A DNA stretch of 64,000 bases from NCBI RefSeq assembly GCF_000519305.1, contig NZ_JAFG01000004.1:434001-498000 (forward strand), written 5' to 3'. Shown here piece after piece: positions 30,678 through 39,474 of the stretch (position 1 is the first letter of the stretch; every line of letters starts with the position of its first letter). The position numbers and the translations under genes are program-made. Source of the DNA: Mesorhizobium ciceri WSM4083. GTDB lineage: Bacteria; Pseudomonadota; Alphaproteobacteria; Rhizobiales; Rhizobiaceae. The notes below the pieces were generated by a model, which saw only the letters and a list, made by a program, of their open reading frames with translations, did not search any database and was not told the DNA's origin.

Positions 30678-31474
30678 GCGCCCTGCCCCGACTGTCGACG
30701 ATCTTTCTGGCCGCGATCACGACACTGGTTGCGGTGCTGCTCTACAGCCCGCTGTTCGTGCCGATCGTGTCGTCGTTCTTCACCATTTCGCATGGCTCCG
30801 TCGACTGGTCGTCGCCGACCCTTGCGACTTATGTGGCGCTGGCCGAAAATCACGACATATTGACCGCCTTGCGCACCACGCTGATCGTCGGCGTCTGCAC
30901 CGTCATCCTGTCGGTGGTCAGCGGAACGCTGCTGGCGCTCTATTATCATGGCCGGCGTTCCGGGCGCTCGCTGCTGCAGTTCATCATCTTCCTGCCGTTC
31001 CTGATGCCGCCGATCATCAGCGGCCTCGCGCTGCTGATCTTCTTCCGCGAAATCGGCCTCGAACGCTCGCTGCTGACGGTCGTCATCGGGCATACGGTTT
31101 TCGTGCTGGCGATCGTCTACCGCACGGTGCTGATGCGGCTGCAGTCGATGAGCCGCACGCTGGTCGACGCGTCCTACGATCTCGGTGCCACGGGCTGGCA
31201 AACGTTCTGGCGCATTATCCTGCCGAACCTGTCGAGCGCCATGGTTGGCGGCGCCATCCTGGCCTTCGCGCTGTCGTTCGACGAGACGATGATCACGATC
31301 CTGGTCACAGGTACCCAGAGCACGCTGCCGGTCAGGCTGTGGGCAATGATGCGGCTTGGCTTCTCACCTGACATCAATGCGCTGGTAGCGCTGATCCTGA
31401 TGTTCACCGTGCTGCTCTGCGTGCTCGCCGCCCGCTTTCTCATCCCTAGGCAAGTTGCGACCGAACGGACTTGA
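30674..31474 (+). CDS. ABC transporter permease, PotC type
   Basis: The 266-residue inner-membrane permease is the PotC-type partner of the preceding gene. It has about six membrane segments and the EAA-like loop DASYDLGATGWQTFWRI. It closes the aldose/sugar-acid operon, followed by a 16-bp perfect terminator-like repeat shared with the convergent LIV binding-protein gene. Confidence 0.9.
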   Translation: MSALPRLSTIFLAAITTLVAVLLYSPLFVPIVSSFFTISHGSVDWSSPTLATYVALAENHDILTALRTTLIVGVCTVILSVVSGTLLALYYHGRRSGRSLLQFIIFLPFLMPPIISGLALLIFFREIGLERSLLTVVIGHTVFVLAIVYRTVLMRLQSMSRTLVDASYDLGATGWQTFWRIILPNLSSAMVGGAILAFALSFDETMITILVTGTQSTLPVRLWAMMRLGFSPDINALVALILMFTVLLCVLAARFLIPRQVATERT

Positions 31475-31512
31475 GTGCCGGGCAGGAGCGCCGCAATGAG
31501 GCAGCCATATTC

Positions 31513-31553
31513 TTGGTCCGGCATCGATGCTGACACAATCGATGCCGGACCAA
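31513..31553. terminator. Bidirectional terminator-like inverted repeat
   Basis: A perfect 16-bp inverted repeat (arms 31513-31528 and 31538-31553, loop GCTGACACA) lies between two convergent genes. The arms begin and end with TT/AA pairs, so each strand gives a hairpin usable for termination of both operons. No long U-run follows. It is the longest perfect stem noticed in the window. Confidence 0.75.
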
Positions 31554-31565
31554 ACGGAATGATGC

Positions 31566-32825
31566 TTACTGAAGCTTGGCTTGCAAGGCGTCGACATCGT
31601 CGGTGGTCATTTCACCATCCGTCGCCACCTTGCCGTCGACGATCTTCCACAGCCGAAACGGGCCGGTGATGTCGCCATATTTGTCGAAGGCAACCGGGCC
31701 GATGACGCCTTCATAGCGGATCGGCTTGCCGTCCTTGATCAGGCCAAGTGCCTTGGCGAACTCTTCCTTGCCGGCAAAGATCGGCGTGCCGGCCGGATCG
31801 ACCGCCTTGTACATCGCGTCCTTGATCTTGGCCGGATCCTCGGAGCCGGCAATGGCGATGGCGAGGCCAACAATCGCGCCGGCGTCATAGGAACGGTCGG
31901 CCGCCGGATTGGTCGGTTCGATGCCGGAGAATTCCTTGTAGTTCTTGGTGAAATACTCCGTCGAGGCCGTCGGGCTGGTGCCGGAAGACGTGCCGTAGGC
32001 TTCCTTCAGATAATCGGCGCCGACGGATTCGATGAAGTCCGGGCTGTTCATGCCGTCATTGAGCAGGAATTTCTGCACGCCGCCCTGCGAGATCCAGGTA
32101 CGAGCGACCGTTGCACCGTCGACCGGCGTGCTGACGAGATAGAGCCCGTCCGGCTCGCCGGCCATCGCCGCCGTGACTTCCGAGGCATAGCTCGACTGCT
32201 TTTCGTTGTAAGGCGTGTCGGAGACGATGGTGCCACCGAGCGCTTTGTAGGCCCGCGAGAATTCGGCCACCATGTTGACGCCGAAATCGTTGTTGACGTG
32301 GATGATCGATAGTTTCTTGAAGCCCTTGTCGACGGCGTATTTGGCGGCGGCGACGCCCTGCAGCGCATCCGAGGTGATGGTGCGGAAGAAGATGCCGTTG
32401 GTCTTGCCGTCGCGGCCGAGCGCCGTCAGCGTCGGCGAGGACGAAGCCGGCGAGACCTGGACGATCTTGGCTGGCGCGGTGACGGAGGTCAGGATCGGGA
32501 TCGACACAGACGAGATGATACCGCCGATGATGACCGGCACCTTCTTGACCTGAACGAGCTGGGTGGCGGCATCGACCGCGATGTTGCCCTGGCTCTGGCT
32601 GTCGCGCGTGTCGGTGACGAGATCGCAGCCGCGCACACCGCCGGCTCCGTTGATGTCGCGGAAGGCCATCTCGACCGACTTGGCGCCGGCCTGGCCATAT
32701 TCGCCGGCCGGGCCGGTCAGCTCCATGACGAGGCCAACGGTGATCTTGCAATCGGCTGCCTGCGCGGCACCCGCCATCGTGACGAGGGCGAGCGCGGTGG
32801 TGAGTTGGAGTATCGTCTTTGTCAT
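31566..32825 (-). CDS. LIV-type ABC substrate-binding protein
   Basis: The 419-residue periplasmic binding protein is of the branched-chain amino acid type (Peripla_BP_6). A Sec signal ends in AQA-AD near residue 24, followed by the family start CKITVGLVMELTGPAGEYG. It is the last gene of the minus-strand GntR/DUF operon, while the matching ATPases and permeases lie on the plus strand across the GntR promoter. The ligand is unknown; LIV-type binders take amino acids, amides and aromatic acids. Confidence 0.9.
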   Translation of the reverse strand: MTKTILQLTTALALVTMAGAAQAADCKITVGLVMELTGPAGEYGQAGAKSVEMAFRDINGAGGVRGCDLVTDTRDSQSQGNIAVDAATQLVQVKKVPVIIGGIISSVSIPILTSVTAPAKIVQVSPASSSPTLTALGRDGKTNGIFFRTITSDALQGVAAAKYAVDKGFKKLSIIHVNNDFGVNMVAEFSRAYKALGGTIVSDTPYNEKQSSYASEVTAAMAGEPDGLYLVSTPVDGATVARTWISQGGVQKFLLNDGMNSPDFIESVGADYLKEAYGTSSGTSPTASTEYFTKNYKEFSGIEPTNPAADRSYDAGAIVGLAIAIAGSEDPAKIKDAMYKAVDPAGTPIFAGKEEFAKALGLIKDGKPIRYEGVIGPVAFDKYGDITGPFRLWKIVDGKVATDGEMTTDDVDALQAKLQ

Positions 32826-32873
32826 TGTTGTTCCCCTTTCGTTACTCGACTGTATTCGAATTCTGGAGCCTGT

Positions 32874-33302
32874 TCAGCGTTCCGGCACCTGCAGCCAGGT
32901 CTCATGCAGATGTCGCCATTCGACGCCGTTGGGCGCCGATGAACTGGTGGTGAAGACGGCGCTCGACTGGCGGCGGCTGTGCTTGCCTGCGCGCAGCTGC
33001 GCTTCGACATAAAGGACGACGATCGTATCGGCGTCCTGCCAGCCGGGCTGGATGTCCTCGATCGAAATGGCAAAACCATCGTCGCAGGAAGCGCGGCTTG
33101 CGCGGACATGATCGACGACCGCTTCGCGATCGAGAATCTGCCCGTCCGGCGCCACCATGCTGAGGTCTTTGCCCATGGCGCGTTCGAAGCGGCCGAAGTC
33201 CACCGTGTTGGCGCGCGCAGCGACGAACCAGTCGACGAAGAAGCGGTGCAGGTCGATGATTTCGGCGCTGGCGCGTGAAAACAGGGAGGGCTCGCCGCTC
33301 AT
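32874..33302 (-). CDS. NTF2-like (SnoaL/DUF4440-type) protein
   Basis: The 142-residue protein looks like an NTF2-like cone fold: an N-terminal helix with HRFFVDWFVA, a FERAMGKDLSMVAPDG turn, and a strand ending in ETWLQVPE. Such proteins act as small enzymes or binding proteins and cannot be assigned from sequence. Its ATG overlaps the aldo/keto reductase stop by 4 bases, and the binding-protein gene follows after 48 bases, so it belongs to the same operon. Confidence 0.65.
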   Translation of the reverse strand: MSGEPSLFSRASAEIIDLHRFFVDWFVAARANTVDFGRFERAMGKDLSMVAPDGQILDREAVVDHVRASRASCDDGFAISIEDIQPGWQDADTIVVLYVEAQLRAGKHSRRQSSAVFTTSSSAPNGVEWRHLHETWLQVPER

Positions 33303-34354
33303 TTCTTCCCCGCATTGAGGTTGTAGTGCATGATCGAGCCGTGACGGCCATGGCGGTCGCGCTCCAGCGTGTAGACGTCACCCTCGAGGCTCGTGCCTTG
33401 CGCGATGACGGCCGCAATCCGCGCCCGGTCCTCGGCATCGAGCGCAACGTCCATGATCTTTGCATTGGCAATGGCGTGCGCCTGGTTGCGGGCACCGACG
33501 ATGACGGCCGCCACTTGCGGCTGCTCCAGCACCCAGGCGCTGGCGATGGTGGCGATGTCGACGCCGTGGCGCTCGCCAACGGCCTTCAGCGCCTGCAGCA
33601 GGTGCTGAAACAGGTCCCAGCCGCCGAAATCGTCGATGATCAGCTTGTATTTGACCAGCGAACGGTTTTCGAGCGGCGTGGCGGGCTCGGCCGCCCCGAG
33701 CCATTTGTCGCTGAGAAAGCCGCCGGCAACCGAGCCGTAACAGAGGAAGCTGACGCCGTTCTGTTTTGCCAGTGCCGCCAGGCTGTTGCCCGGGCGTTGG
33801 TCGAGCACGGAATATTGCAGTTGCTGGCTGACCAGCGGGATGCCGGCGGCGAGGATTTCGGCCAGGCGCGGCGTATCGAAATTGGTGGTGCCGAGATTGC
33901 GCACCTTGCCTTCCAGCCGAAGCTCGTCGAGCCAGCCCATCGCCTCGACATAGCGAGGCTGGTCATAATCCCACCAGTGGAACTGAACGAGATCGAGCCG
34001 CTCGGTCTTCAGCCGCCGCAATGACTGGTCGACGATGCCCCTGATATAGTCGCGGCTGATGCTGGCCAGCCGTTCGAGGTCGGGCACCAGCTTGGTGTGC
34101 ACCTTCATCCGGGCGGCGACGTCGAGACCGCGCTCGCTTGCCAGCCGCAGGCGCGCGGCGCCGATCAGCTCCTCGACGCCGGTGTAGATGTCGGCGCAAT
34201 CATAGGTCCAGATGCCGGCATCGAAGGTGGCGATCAGATCGGCAACCGCCTGGCTGCGGTCGATGGCGCCGTGGCCGCCGGCCAACTGCCAGCCGCCGCG
34301 AATGACGCGCGAGATGGTGTAGCCGGGGCCGAGGTCGAAGGTCTTGGCGGTCAT
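33299..34354 (-). CDS. Aldo/keto reductase
   Basis: The 351-residue NAD(P)-dependent reductase has the AKR barrel: the expected tetrad includes Asp in WTYDCADIYTG, Tyr in the same loop, Lys in KVHTKLVPD and His in VQFHWWDYDQ. The C-terminal VAAVIVGARNQAHAIANA segment matches the NADPH-binding region. It overlaps both flanking genes by 4 bases. In this operon it may reduce a keto or aldehyde intermediate. Substrate unknown. Confidence 0.87.
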   Translation of the reverse strand: MTAKTFDLGPGYTISRVIRGGWQLAGGHGAIDRSQAVADLIATFDAGIWTYDCADIYTGVEELIGAARLRLASERGLDVAARMKVHTKLVPDLERLASISRDYIRGIVDQSLRRLKTERLDLVQFHWWDYDQPRYVEAMGWLDELRLEGKVRNLGTTNFDTPRLAEILAAGIPLVSQQLQYSVLDQRPGNSLAALAKQNGVSFLCYGSVAGGFLSDKWLGAAEPATPLENRSLVKYKLIIDDFGGWDLFQHLLQALKAVGERHGVDIATIASAWVLEQPQVAAVIVGARNQAHAIANAKIMDVALDAEDRARIAAVIAQGTSLEGDVYTLERDRHGRHGSIMHYNLNAGKK

Positions 34355-34704
34355 GTCAGGTCATCTTCCTTCGGCAGCGGCACCGCCGTGGTCTCGGCGT
34401 GGCTGAACCGTCGCTTGGCCACCCTGACGATCCGCAGCCGGCTGGCGCAATTGGGATCGGGACAAGCGATCTCGGCGTCCGATGTCATCCAGTCGTTCGG
34501 ATGAGTTGGACGCTGCTTGGCCGCCAGCAGCGGCAAGACGGCGGCGAGCGAATAGATCGAAAAGCCCTGCCCCGCTGGCATCGACAGCATCTCGCCCTTG
34601 AGTTCGAAGTAGTCGCCGGCCTTGGCGCCGCAATAGATCGGCTTGCCCTCCGGAATGACCGCCTCGACGCGAAGGTCGAACAGCTCGAAACTGTCGTCGG
34701 CCAT
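34351..34704 (-). CDS. TIGR04076-family protein
   Basis: This 117-residue protein matches what I know of the uncharacterised TIGR04076 family: a Gly-Asp-Tyr-Phe-Glu core near residues 30-35, an aromatic FSIYSLAAVLPLLAA helix, and a late CPDPNC motif. Function is unknown; the paired Cys could bind metal. I chose the ATG at 34704, two bases after the DUF3830 stop, since the longer frame to 34890 is a shadow of that gene. It is co-translated with DUF3830 and the aldo/keto reductase. Confidence 0.65.
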   Translation of the reverse strand: MADDSFELFDLRVEAVIPEGKPIYCGAKAGDYFELKGEMLSMPAGQGFSIYSLAAVLPLLAAKQRPTHPNDWMTSDAEIACPDPNCASRLRIVRVAKRRFSHAETTAVPLPKEDDLT

Positions 34705-34705
34705 G

Positions 34706-35188
34706 TCAGGCCTCCACCAGACTGAAGGTGACATCGCAGGCGCCGTTGCGCCGGATGACACCGCAAGCGGCGGCGAACCGATCGCGCTCTTCGATGCGCA
34801 CCTGCGCCACCACGCTGCCGGCCAACCAGCCGATCGGGAACAGGAGCCGCGCGTCCTGCCCGTAGTAGAGGCCGATGTCGAAGATCGCATTGGGATTGCC
34901 GCCCCACATGCGTGGCGGCACGTAGGACAGCACGATATCGCCCGGCTGCGGGTTCAGCGTCGCGTTCTCGGCCGGCAACGGCCTGGCATAGGCCTGGCCC
35001 TCGAGATCGGCTGATGGAACCGGACAGGAAATCTCAGGCCCTGTCCACATCGCGTGGATGCCCGGGACGACGCGTGGCGTGCCGAGATAGGCCAAGAGGA
35101 AGGCAGCGTTTTCCGGCGCTTTCCCGGGCAGCAACAGGGCCGTGACGGAAAGCTGCGAGCGCGGCTCGGTGATCCTGATGGCGGTCAT
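34706..35188 (-). CDS. DUF3830-family protein
   Basis: The 160-residue protein resembles DUF3830, a cyclophilin-like beta-barrel family of unknown function often placed next to amidohydrolases, oxidoreductases or transporters. Visible elements are ENAAFLLAYLG, HAMWTGPEISCP, PENATLNPQPGDIV and a C-terminal IGWLAGSVVAQV. The ATG overlaps the GntR stop (ATGA), so DUF3830 is the first structural gene of the minus-strand operon. Related folds act in ligand binding or isomerisation; no catalytic role can be claimed. Confidence 0.65.
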   Translation of the reverse strand: MTAIRITEPRSQLSVTALLLPGKAPENAAFLLAYLGTPRVVPGIHAMWTGPEISCPVPSADLEGQAYARPLPAENATLNPQPGDIVLSYVPPRMWGGNPNAIFDIGLYYGQDARLLFPIGWLAGSVVAQVRIEERDRFAAACGVIRRNGACDVTFSLVEA

Positions 35189-35919
35189 GTCTGGTCCTTC
35201 GCGGCATTGGCTTGCAGCTTGCTGCGGAGGAAGGTGAAGGGTCGGCTGATGTCGGCGACCAGCGACTCGCGCGCCGCCTGCGCATCCTGCGTGGACAGCG
35301 CCGTGACGATGCGGCGGTGGTATTGGGCTGTGTCGACCTCGCCGGCTTCCGAGAAGGCATAGATGGCGACACGAATGCAGGGGCCTGATTGCAGCCACAG
35401 GCTCTCGATCATCGGGATCAGCACCGCCGAGCCGCAGGAACGGTAGATCTCGAAATGAAAGCTCTGGTTGAGCGTCACTTCGCGATCGACGTCCTTCTTG
35501 TGCTTCAGCGCCCGCATCTCGTCCCATTCGGCCAGAATGGTTTCGATGGTGGCGATCTGGCGCGGACCCATGCGGGCGGCGGCCAGCGCGATCGCCTCGC
35601 CCTCGATCAGGATGCGGGCGCGCAAGAGATCGTCGAGACGTTCCAGCGTGATCGGCGGCACGCGCACCGAACGGTTGGGCAGCGCCTCCAGCGCCTTTTC
35701 CGTGATCAGCCTGCCGAGCGCCTCGCGCACCGGCATGGTCGAGGTGACCAAGGCGTCAGCCAGGCCACGGATGGTCAGCACCTGGCTCGGCTCGAACAGA
35801 CCGCCGATCAGGGCGCGGCGCAGTTCGGAATAGACGCGGTCCTGCACCGTTTCGCGCCCGACTGGCGCAAGCTGGGCCGCGATCGCCTCGTTGTTCTTTT
35901 CGATGGCAGCCTTTTGCAT
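35185..35919 (-). CDS. GntR-family regulator, FCD subgroup
   Basis: The 244-residue regulator has a winged helix near residues 20-85 (recognition segment STMPVREALGRLITEKALE) and a FCD helical domain with likely metal or ligand residues in FHFEIY and the final HRRIV helix. I took ATG 35919; a GTG at 35997 would read through the operator-like repeats. It heads the DUF3830-TIGR04076-AKR-NTF2-binding-protein operon and faces the LIV transporter operon, so it probably controls both. Confidence 0.88.
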   Translation of the reverse strand: MQKAAIEKNNEAIAAQLAPVGRETVQDRVYSELRRALIGGLFEPSQVLTIRGLADALVTSTMPVREALGRLITEKALEALPNRSVRVPPITLERLDDLLRARILIEGEAIALAAARMGPRQIATIETILAEWDEMRALKHKKDVDREVTLNQSFHFEIYRSCGSAVLIPMIESLWLQSGPCIRVAIYAFSEAGEVDTAQYHRRIVTALSTQDAQAARESLVADISRPFTFLRSKLQANAAKDQT

Positions 35920-35974
35920 GGAATTCCGTTCGTGGCCGGTTTTCGGCTTGCGGATGAAATTAAAGCCGAATAGC

Positions 35975-35998
35975 GTGATCAAAGCAAGTGTGATCACA
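35975..35998. promoter_or_regulatory. Candidate GntR operator, GTGATCA sites
   Basis: GTGATCA at 35975-35981 is followed by the perfect 10-bp palindrome TGTGATCACA at 35989-35998. Both lie in the 126-base gap between the divergent GntR and LIV-ATPase genes. FCD-type GntR proteins usually bind short palindromes in this position. Control by the adjacent GntR is inferred. Confidence 0.6.
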
Positions 35999-36045
35999 AA
36001 TCATAATCAGGAGACGGCAACGATCGTCTTCGGCCAGAGGGTTTG

Positions 36046-36843
36046 ATGAGCGAGGCAACCAAACGGCAAGGGGAAACCCGCGCGCCGGTTCTGACGGCAA
36101 GGAATGTCGTCAGGCGGTTCGGCGGCCTTGTCGCGGTCAACGATGTCTCGTTTGACGTCAAAGCGGGAGAAATCCTCGGCTTGATCGGCCCCAATGGTGC
36201 CGGCAAGACGACGATGTTCGACCTGCTCGCCGGCAGCATCCTGCCGACGAGCGGCGAGATCCTGCTCAACGGCACGCCTGTCTCGGGCGAAGCCGCGCAT
36301 TTGCGTATCGGCCGTGGCCTTGGCCGCACGTTTCAGATCCCGCGCCCACTGCCCAATCTGACGCTGATCGAAAACATCATGCTGGCGGCACAGGGCCAGG
36401 CCGGCGAAAAACTGCTCGCCAATTTCATCACGCCATGGCGCGTCGCCGCGCAGGAAAGAGCCGCCAGGACAAAGGCGCTCGAACTGCTGGAACTGGTCAC
36501 CCTCACTCATCTCGCGCATGAGCCGGCGCGGGTGCTTTCCGGCGGCCAGCGCAAGCTGCTCGAACTCGCCCGCGTCATGATGGCCGATCCGGCGATCATC
36601 CTGCTCGACGAACCGGCGGCCGGCGTCAACGCGACGCTGCTGGAGGTCATCATCGACCGCATCCGGGACATCAACGCGCGTGGCATCACCTTCCTGCTGA
36701 TCGAGCACAATATCGACATGGTAACGCGGCTCTGCCATCGCGTCCTGGTCATGGCGAGCGGCCAGCTGCTCAGCGAAGGCACGGCGGAAGAGGTCGCTCG
36801 CGACCCGCGCGTCATCGAGGCCTATCTCGGAGGCGCGGCATGA
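36046..36843 (+). CDS. LIV-type ABC ATPase, LivG type
   Basis: The 265-residue ATPase of the branched-chain amino acid transporter class has Walker A GPNGAGKTT, signature LSGGQRKLLELARVM, Walker B LLDEPAAGVN and the LivG-type C-terminal LCHRVLVMASGQ. AGAGGG precedes the ATG at 36046. It is the first gene of the plus-strand operon and overlaps the LivF-type gene by 4 bases. Its binding protein is probably the one at 31566-32825. Confidence 0.92.
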   Translation: MSEATKRQGETRAPVLTARNVVRRFGGLVAVNDVSFDVKAGEILGLIGPNGAGKTTMFDLLAGSILPTSGEILLNGTPVSGEAAHLRIGRGLGRTFQIPRPLPNLTLIENIMLAAQGQAGEKLLANFITPWRVAAQERAARTKALELLELVTLTHLAHEPARVLSGGQRKLLELARVMMADPAIILLDEPAAGVNATLLEVIIDRIRDINARGITFLLIEHNIDMVTRLCHRVLVMASGQLLSEGTAEEVARDPRVIEAYLGGAA

Positions 36844-37589
36844 GCGAGATCGTTCTCGATGTCCGCGACCTCGAAGCCGGCTACGAGCCCGGCGTGCCGA
36901 TCGTGCGCGGCGCCTCGATCACCGTCGCCAAGGGCGAGATCGTCGTCGTGCTCGGCCCCAACGGCGCCGGCAAGTCGAGCTTCATCAAGGCGATCGCCGG
37001 CCTCGTCCCGATCACCGGCGGCACGGTGTTTCTGGACGGCAAGGACATCACCGCCGCGCCTGCCCACACCATGGTGCGGCTTGGGCTGGCCTTCGTGCCG
37101 CAGACCGAAAACATCTTTCCGCTGATGTCGGTCGAGGACAATCTCAAGGTCGCTTGTGGCATCCTCGAACGGCGCGAAATCCCTGGCCGTATCGAGGAGA
37201 TGTATTCGGCTTTCCCCGATCTCGTCCGCCAGCGCCGCACCCCCGCCGGCAATTTGTCGGGCGGGCAGCGGCAGATGCTGGCCGTCGCGCGAGCGCTGAT
37301 CGTCCACCCCAAAGTGCTGGTTCTGGACGAGCCGTCGGCCGGCCTGTCGCCGAAATTCGTCTCGATGGTGTTCGAGATGCTGGCAAACATCCGCAAGTCC
37401 GGCGTCACCATCCTTTTGGTCGAGCAGAATGCCAAGGCGGCGCTCGCCATCGGCGACCGCGCCTATGTGCTGGTCGAAGGCAAGGACCGGCACGAGAGCA
37501 TTGCATCCGAACTGTGGAACGATCCGGTGGTCGCCGAACTCTACCTTGGCCAGCGCCCATCTCAGGCAGGGAAAGGAGGCACGGCATGA
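36840..37589 (+). CDS. LIV-type ABC ATPase, LivF type
   Basis: The 249-residue ATPase partner of LivG has Walker A GPNGAGKSS, signature LSGGQRQMLAVARAL, Walker B VLDEPSAGLS and a short LivF-type C-terminus (RAYVLVEGKDRHES). It overlaps LivG by 4 bases and the LivH-type gene by 4 bases (ATGA), so the whole importer is coupled. Confidence 0.92.
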   Translation: MSEIVLDVRDLEAGYEPGVPIVRGASITVAKGEIVVVLGPNGAGKSSFIKAIAGLVPITGGTVFLDGKDITAAPAHTMVRLGLAFVPQTENIFPLMSVEDNLKVACGILERREIPGRIEEMYSAFPDLVRQRRTPAGNLSGGQRQMLAVARALIVHPKVLVLDEPSAGLSPKFVSMVFEMLANIRKSGVTILLVEQNAKAALAIGDRAYVLVEGKDRHESIASELWNDPVVAELYLGQRPSQAGKGGTA

Positions 37590-38494
37590 GCCTGCAATTT
37601 GTCGTCGACGGATTGCTGACGGGTTCGATGATCGGCCTCGGCGCCATTGGCGTGACGCTCACCTATTCGATCCTGCGCTTCTCGAACTTTGCCCATGGCG
37701 ACTTCATGGCCTGGGGAACCTATGCGACGTTGGCCGTCGTCAGCGCCATCGGCGCGACATTCGGCAAGGTGGCGCCGATCGCACCGCTGTCCTTCGGCTG
37801 GCCGCTCATTGTTGCGCTCGCTATCGGTATGGCCTTCACCGCGCTCTTGGCGCTGCTGCTCGACAAGGTGCTGTTTTCGCGGCTTCGCTCGCAAGGCCAG
37901 GCGATCATCGTGGTGATGGCGAGCTTCGGCGCCTCGATGGCGCTGAGAAGCTTGCTCGAATTCACTTTCACTTCGCGGCCGACCTATTTCAGCCGGGCAA
38001 TCCAGATCGCCATGCCGGTCGGCTTCGGCATCCGCATCACGCCCGACCAGATCGCCCTGCTACTGCTGACCGCGGTGCTGGTGCTCGGCGTGCATCTGTT
38101 GATGACGCGCACGCAGACGGGCCGCTCGATGCAGGCCTTGAGCCAGAACGCGGCACTGGCCCGCATCGTCGGCATCGATGTCGCCAGCGTGGTGCGCGTC
38201 ACCTGGGTCATCGGCGGGGGGCTGGCCTGTGTCGCCGGCGTGATGATCGGCATTCTGGTGCAAATCCGCCCATTCATGGGCTTCGACATGCTGCTGCCGA
38301 TGTTTGCCGCCGCCATTCTCGGCGGCATCGGCAGCATCCCCGGCGCAGTGCTCGGCGGCCTGATCATCGGGCTCGCCGAAGCGAGTGCCGTGCAATTGAT
38401 CGGCGCCGAATGGCGCGCCGCCGTCTCCTTCATCATCCTGATGGCGGTGCTGTTCGTGCGACCGATCGGCCTGTTTGGTGTGAGGGAACGCTGA
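37586..38494 (+). CDS. LIV-type ABC permease, LivH type
   Basis: The 302-residue inner-membrane permease has about eight hydrophobic segments and the LivH hallmarks RFSNFAHGDFMAWG near residue 31 and the loop ALSQNAALARIVGID that contacts the ATPase. The ATG overlaps the LivF stop. The LivM-type partner overlaps its end in a TGATG junction. Confidence 0.92.
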   Translation: MSLQFVVDGLLTGSMIGLGAIGVTLTYSILRFSNFAHGDFMAWGTYATLAVVSAIGATFGKVAPIAPLSFGWPLIVALAIGMAFTALLALLLDKVLFSRLRSQGQAIIVVMASFGASMALRSLLEFTFTSRPTYFSRAIQIAMPVGFGIRITPDQIALLLLTAVLVLGVHLLMTRTQTGRSMQALSQNAALARIVGIDVASVVRVTWVIGGGLACVAGVMIGILVQIRPFMGFDMLLPMFAAAILGGIGSIPGAVLGGLIIGLAEASAVQLIGAEWRAAVSFIILMAVLFVRPIGLFGVRER

Positions 38495-39474
38495 TGGATC
38501 TGCTCGGGTACGGCGCCTTCTTCCTGACCACCGCGCTGATCTTTTCGCTGGTCACGCTGGGGCTCAATCTGCAATGGGGCCTGACCGGGCTGTTCAATGT
38601 CGGCCTCGCTGGCTTCGTCGCCATCGGCGCCTACACCTCGGCGCTGCTGACCACTCCCGACGACGCCGCGCGGCTGGGTGGCTTCGACCTGCCGATCCTT
38701 GTCGGCTGGCTCGGCGCCATGGTCGTCGGCGGCATCGCCGCGGCGCTCACCGGCATGGCGACGCTGCGGCTGAGATCCGACTATCTGGCGATCACCACCT
38801 TCGGTGTTGCCGTCGTCGTGCAACTGGTCGCGCTCAACGCGCAGAAGCTGACCGGCGGCCCGTTCGGCATCGGTTTCATCCCGCGCCCCTTCGGCGGGCT
38901 TGCCGAGACGCCGCTGCTGTTCAACTTCTCCAACCTTGCCGTGGTCTCGGTCGTCACGCTGATCGCCTATCTCGCCTTGGAACATCTGTCGCGCAGCCCA
39001 TGGGGGCGGGTCTTGAAGGCGCTGCGTGAGGATGAGCGGGCAGCGATCTCGCTTGGCAAGAGCGCGCGTTTCTATCGCGTCCAGACCTTTGCCGTCGGCG
39101 GCGCCATCATGGCGCTGGCCGGCGCGCTGCAGGCGCATTTCACCGGCTTCATCGCGCCGGACAACTACCTTCCGATCCTGACCTTCCAGGTCTGGGTAAT
39201 GCTGATCGTCGGCGGCTCGGGCAGCAATCTCGGCGCCGTCATCGGCAGCATCCTGGTGTGGGCGATATGGGCCGGATCAGGCACGCTGACCAGCATCCTG
39301 TTCCCGCCGGAACAGCAGGCGCGCGCCGCCGCACTGCAGATCGCCGCGATCGGCGTCATGCTCTGCGTCATCCTGCTGATCCGACCGAACGGCCTGCTCG
39401 GCGACAGGCCGCGGCGGCCGTGGTTTGGCAAGCGGGCGAAGGTAGCGACGGCCAAGAGCATCTCCCCGTCATGA
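38494..39474 (+). CDS. LIV-type ABC permease, LivM type
   Basis: The 326-residue permease has the LivM signature GLTGLFNVGLAGFVAIGAY near residues 29-48 and the ATPase-contact loop ALREDERAAISLGKSARFYR. About eight to ten membrane segments are present. It overlaps the FAD oxidase gene by 4 bases, tying substrate import to that enzyme. Confidence 0.92.
   Translation: MDLLGYGAFFLTTALIFSLVTLGLNLQWGLTGLFNVGLAGFVAIGAYTSALLTTPDDAARLGGFDLPILVGWLGAMVVGGIAAALTGMATLRLRSDYLAITTFGVAVVVQLVALNAQKLTGGPFGIGFIPRPFGGLAETPLLFNFSNLAVVSVVTLIAYLALEHLSRSPWGRVLKALREDERAAISLGKSARFYRVQTFAVGGAIMALAGALQAHFTGFIAPDNYLPILTFQVWVMLIVGGSGSNLGAVIGSILVWAIWAGSGTLTSILFPPEQQARAAALQIAAIGVMLCVILLIRPNGLLGDRPRRPWFGKRAKVATAKSISPS

Noticed and set aside
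27604..31474. Firm call of a polyamine importer
   Set aside because: The components are PotABCD-type, but the operon enzymes point to sugar acids and the binding-site pattern differs, so the ligand is left open.
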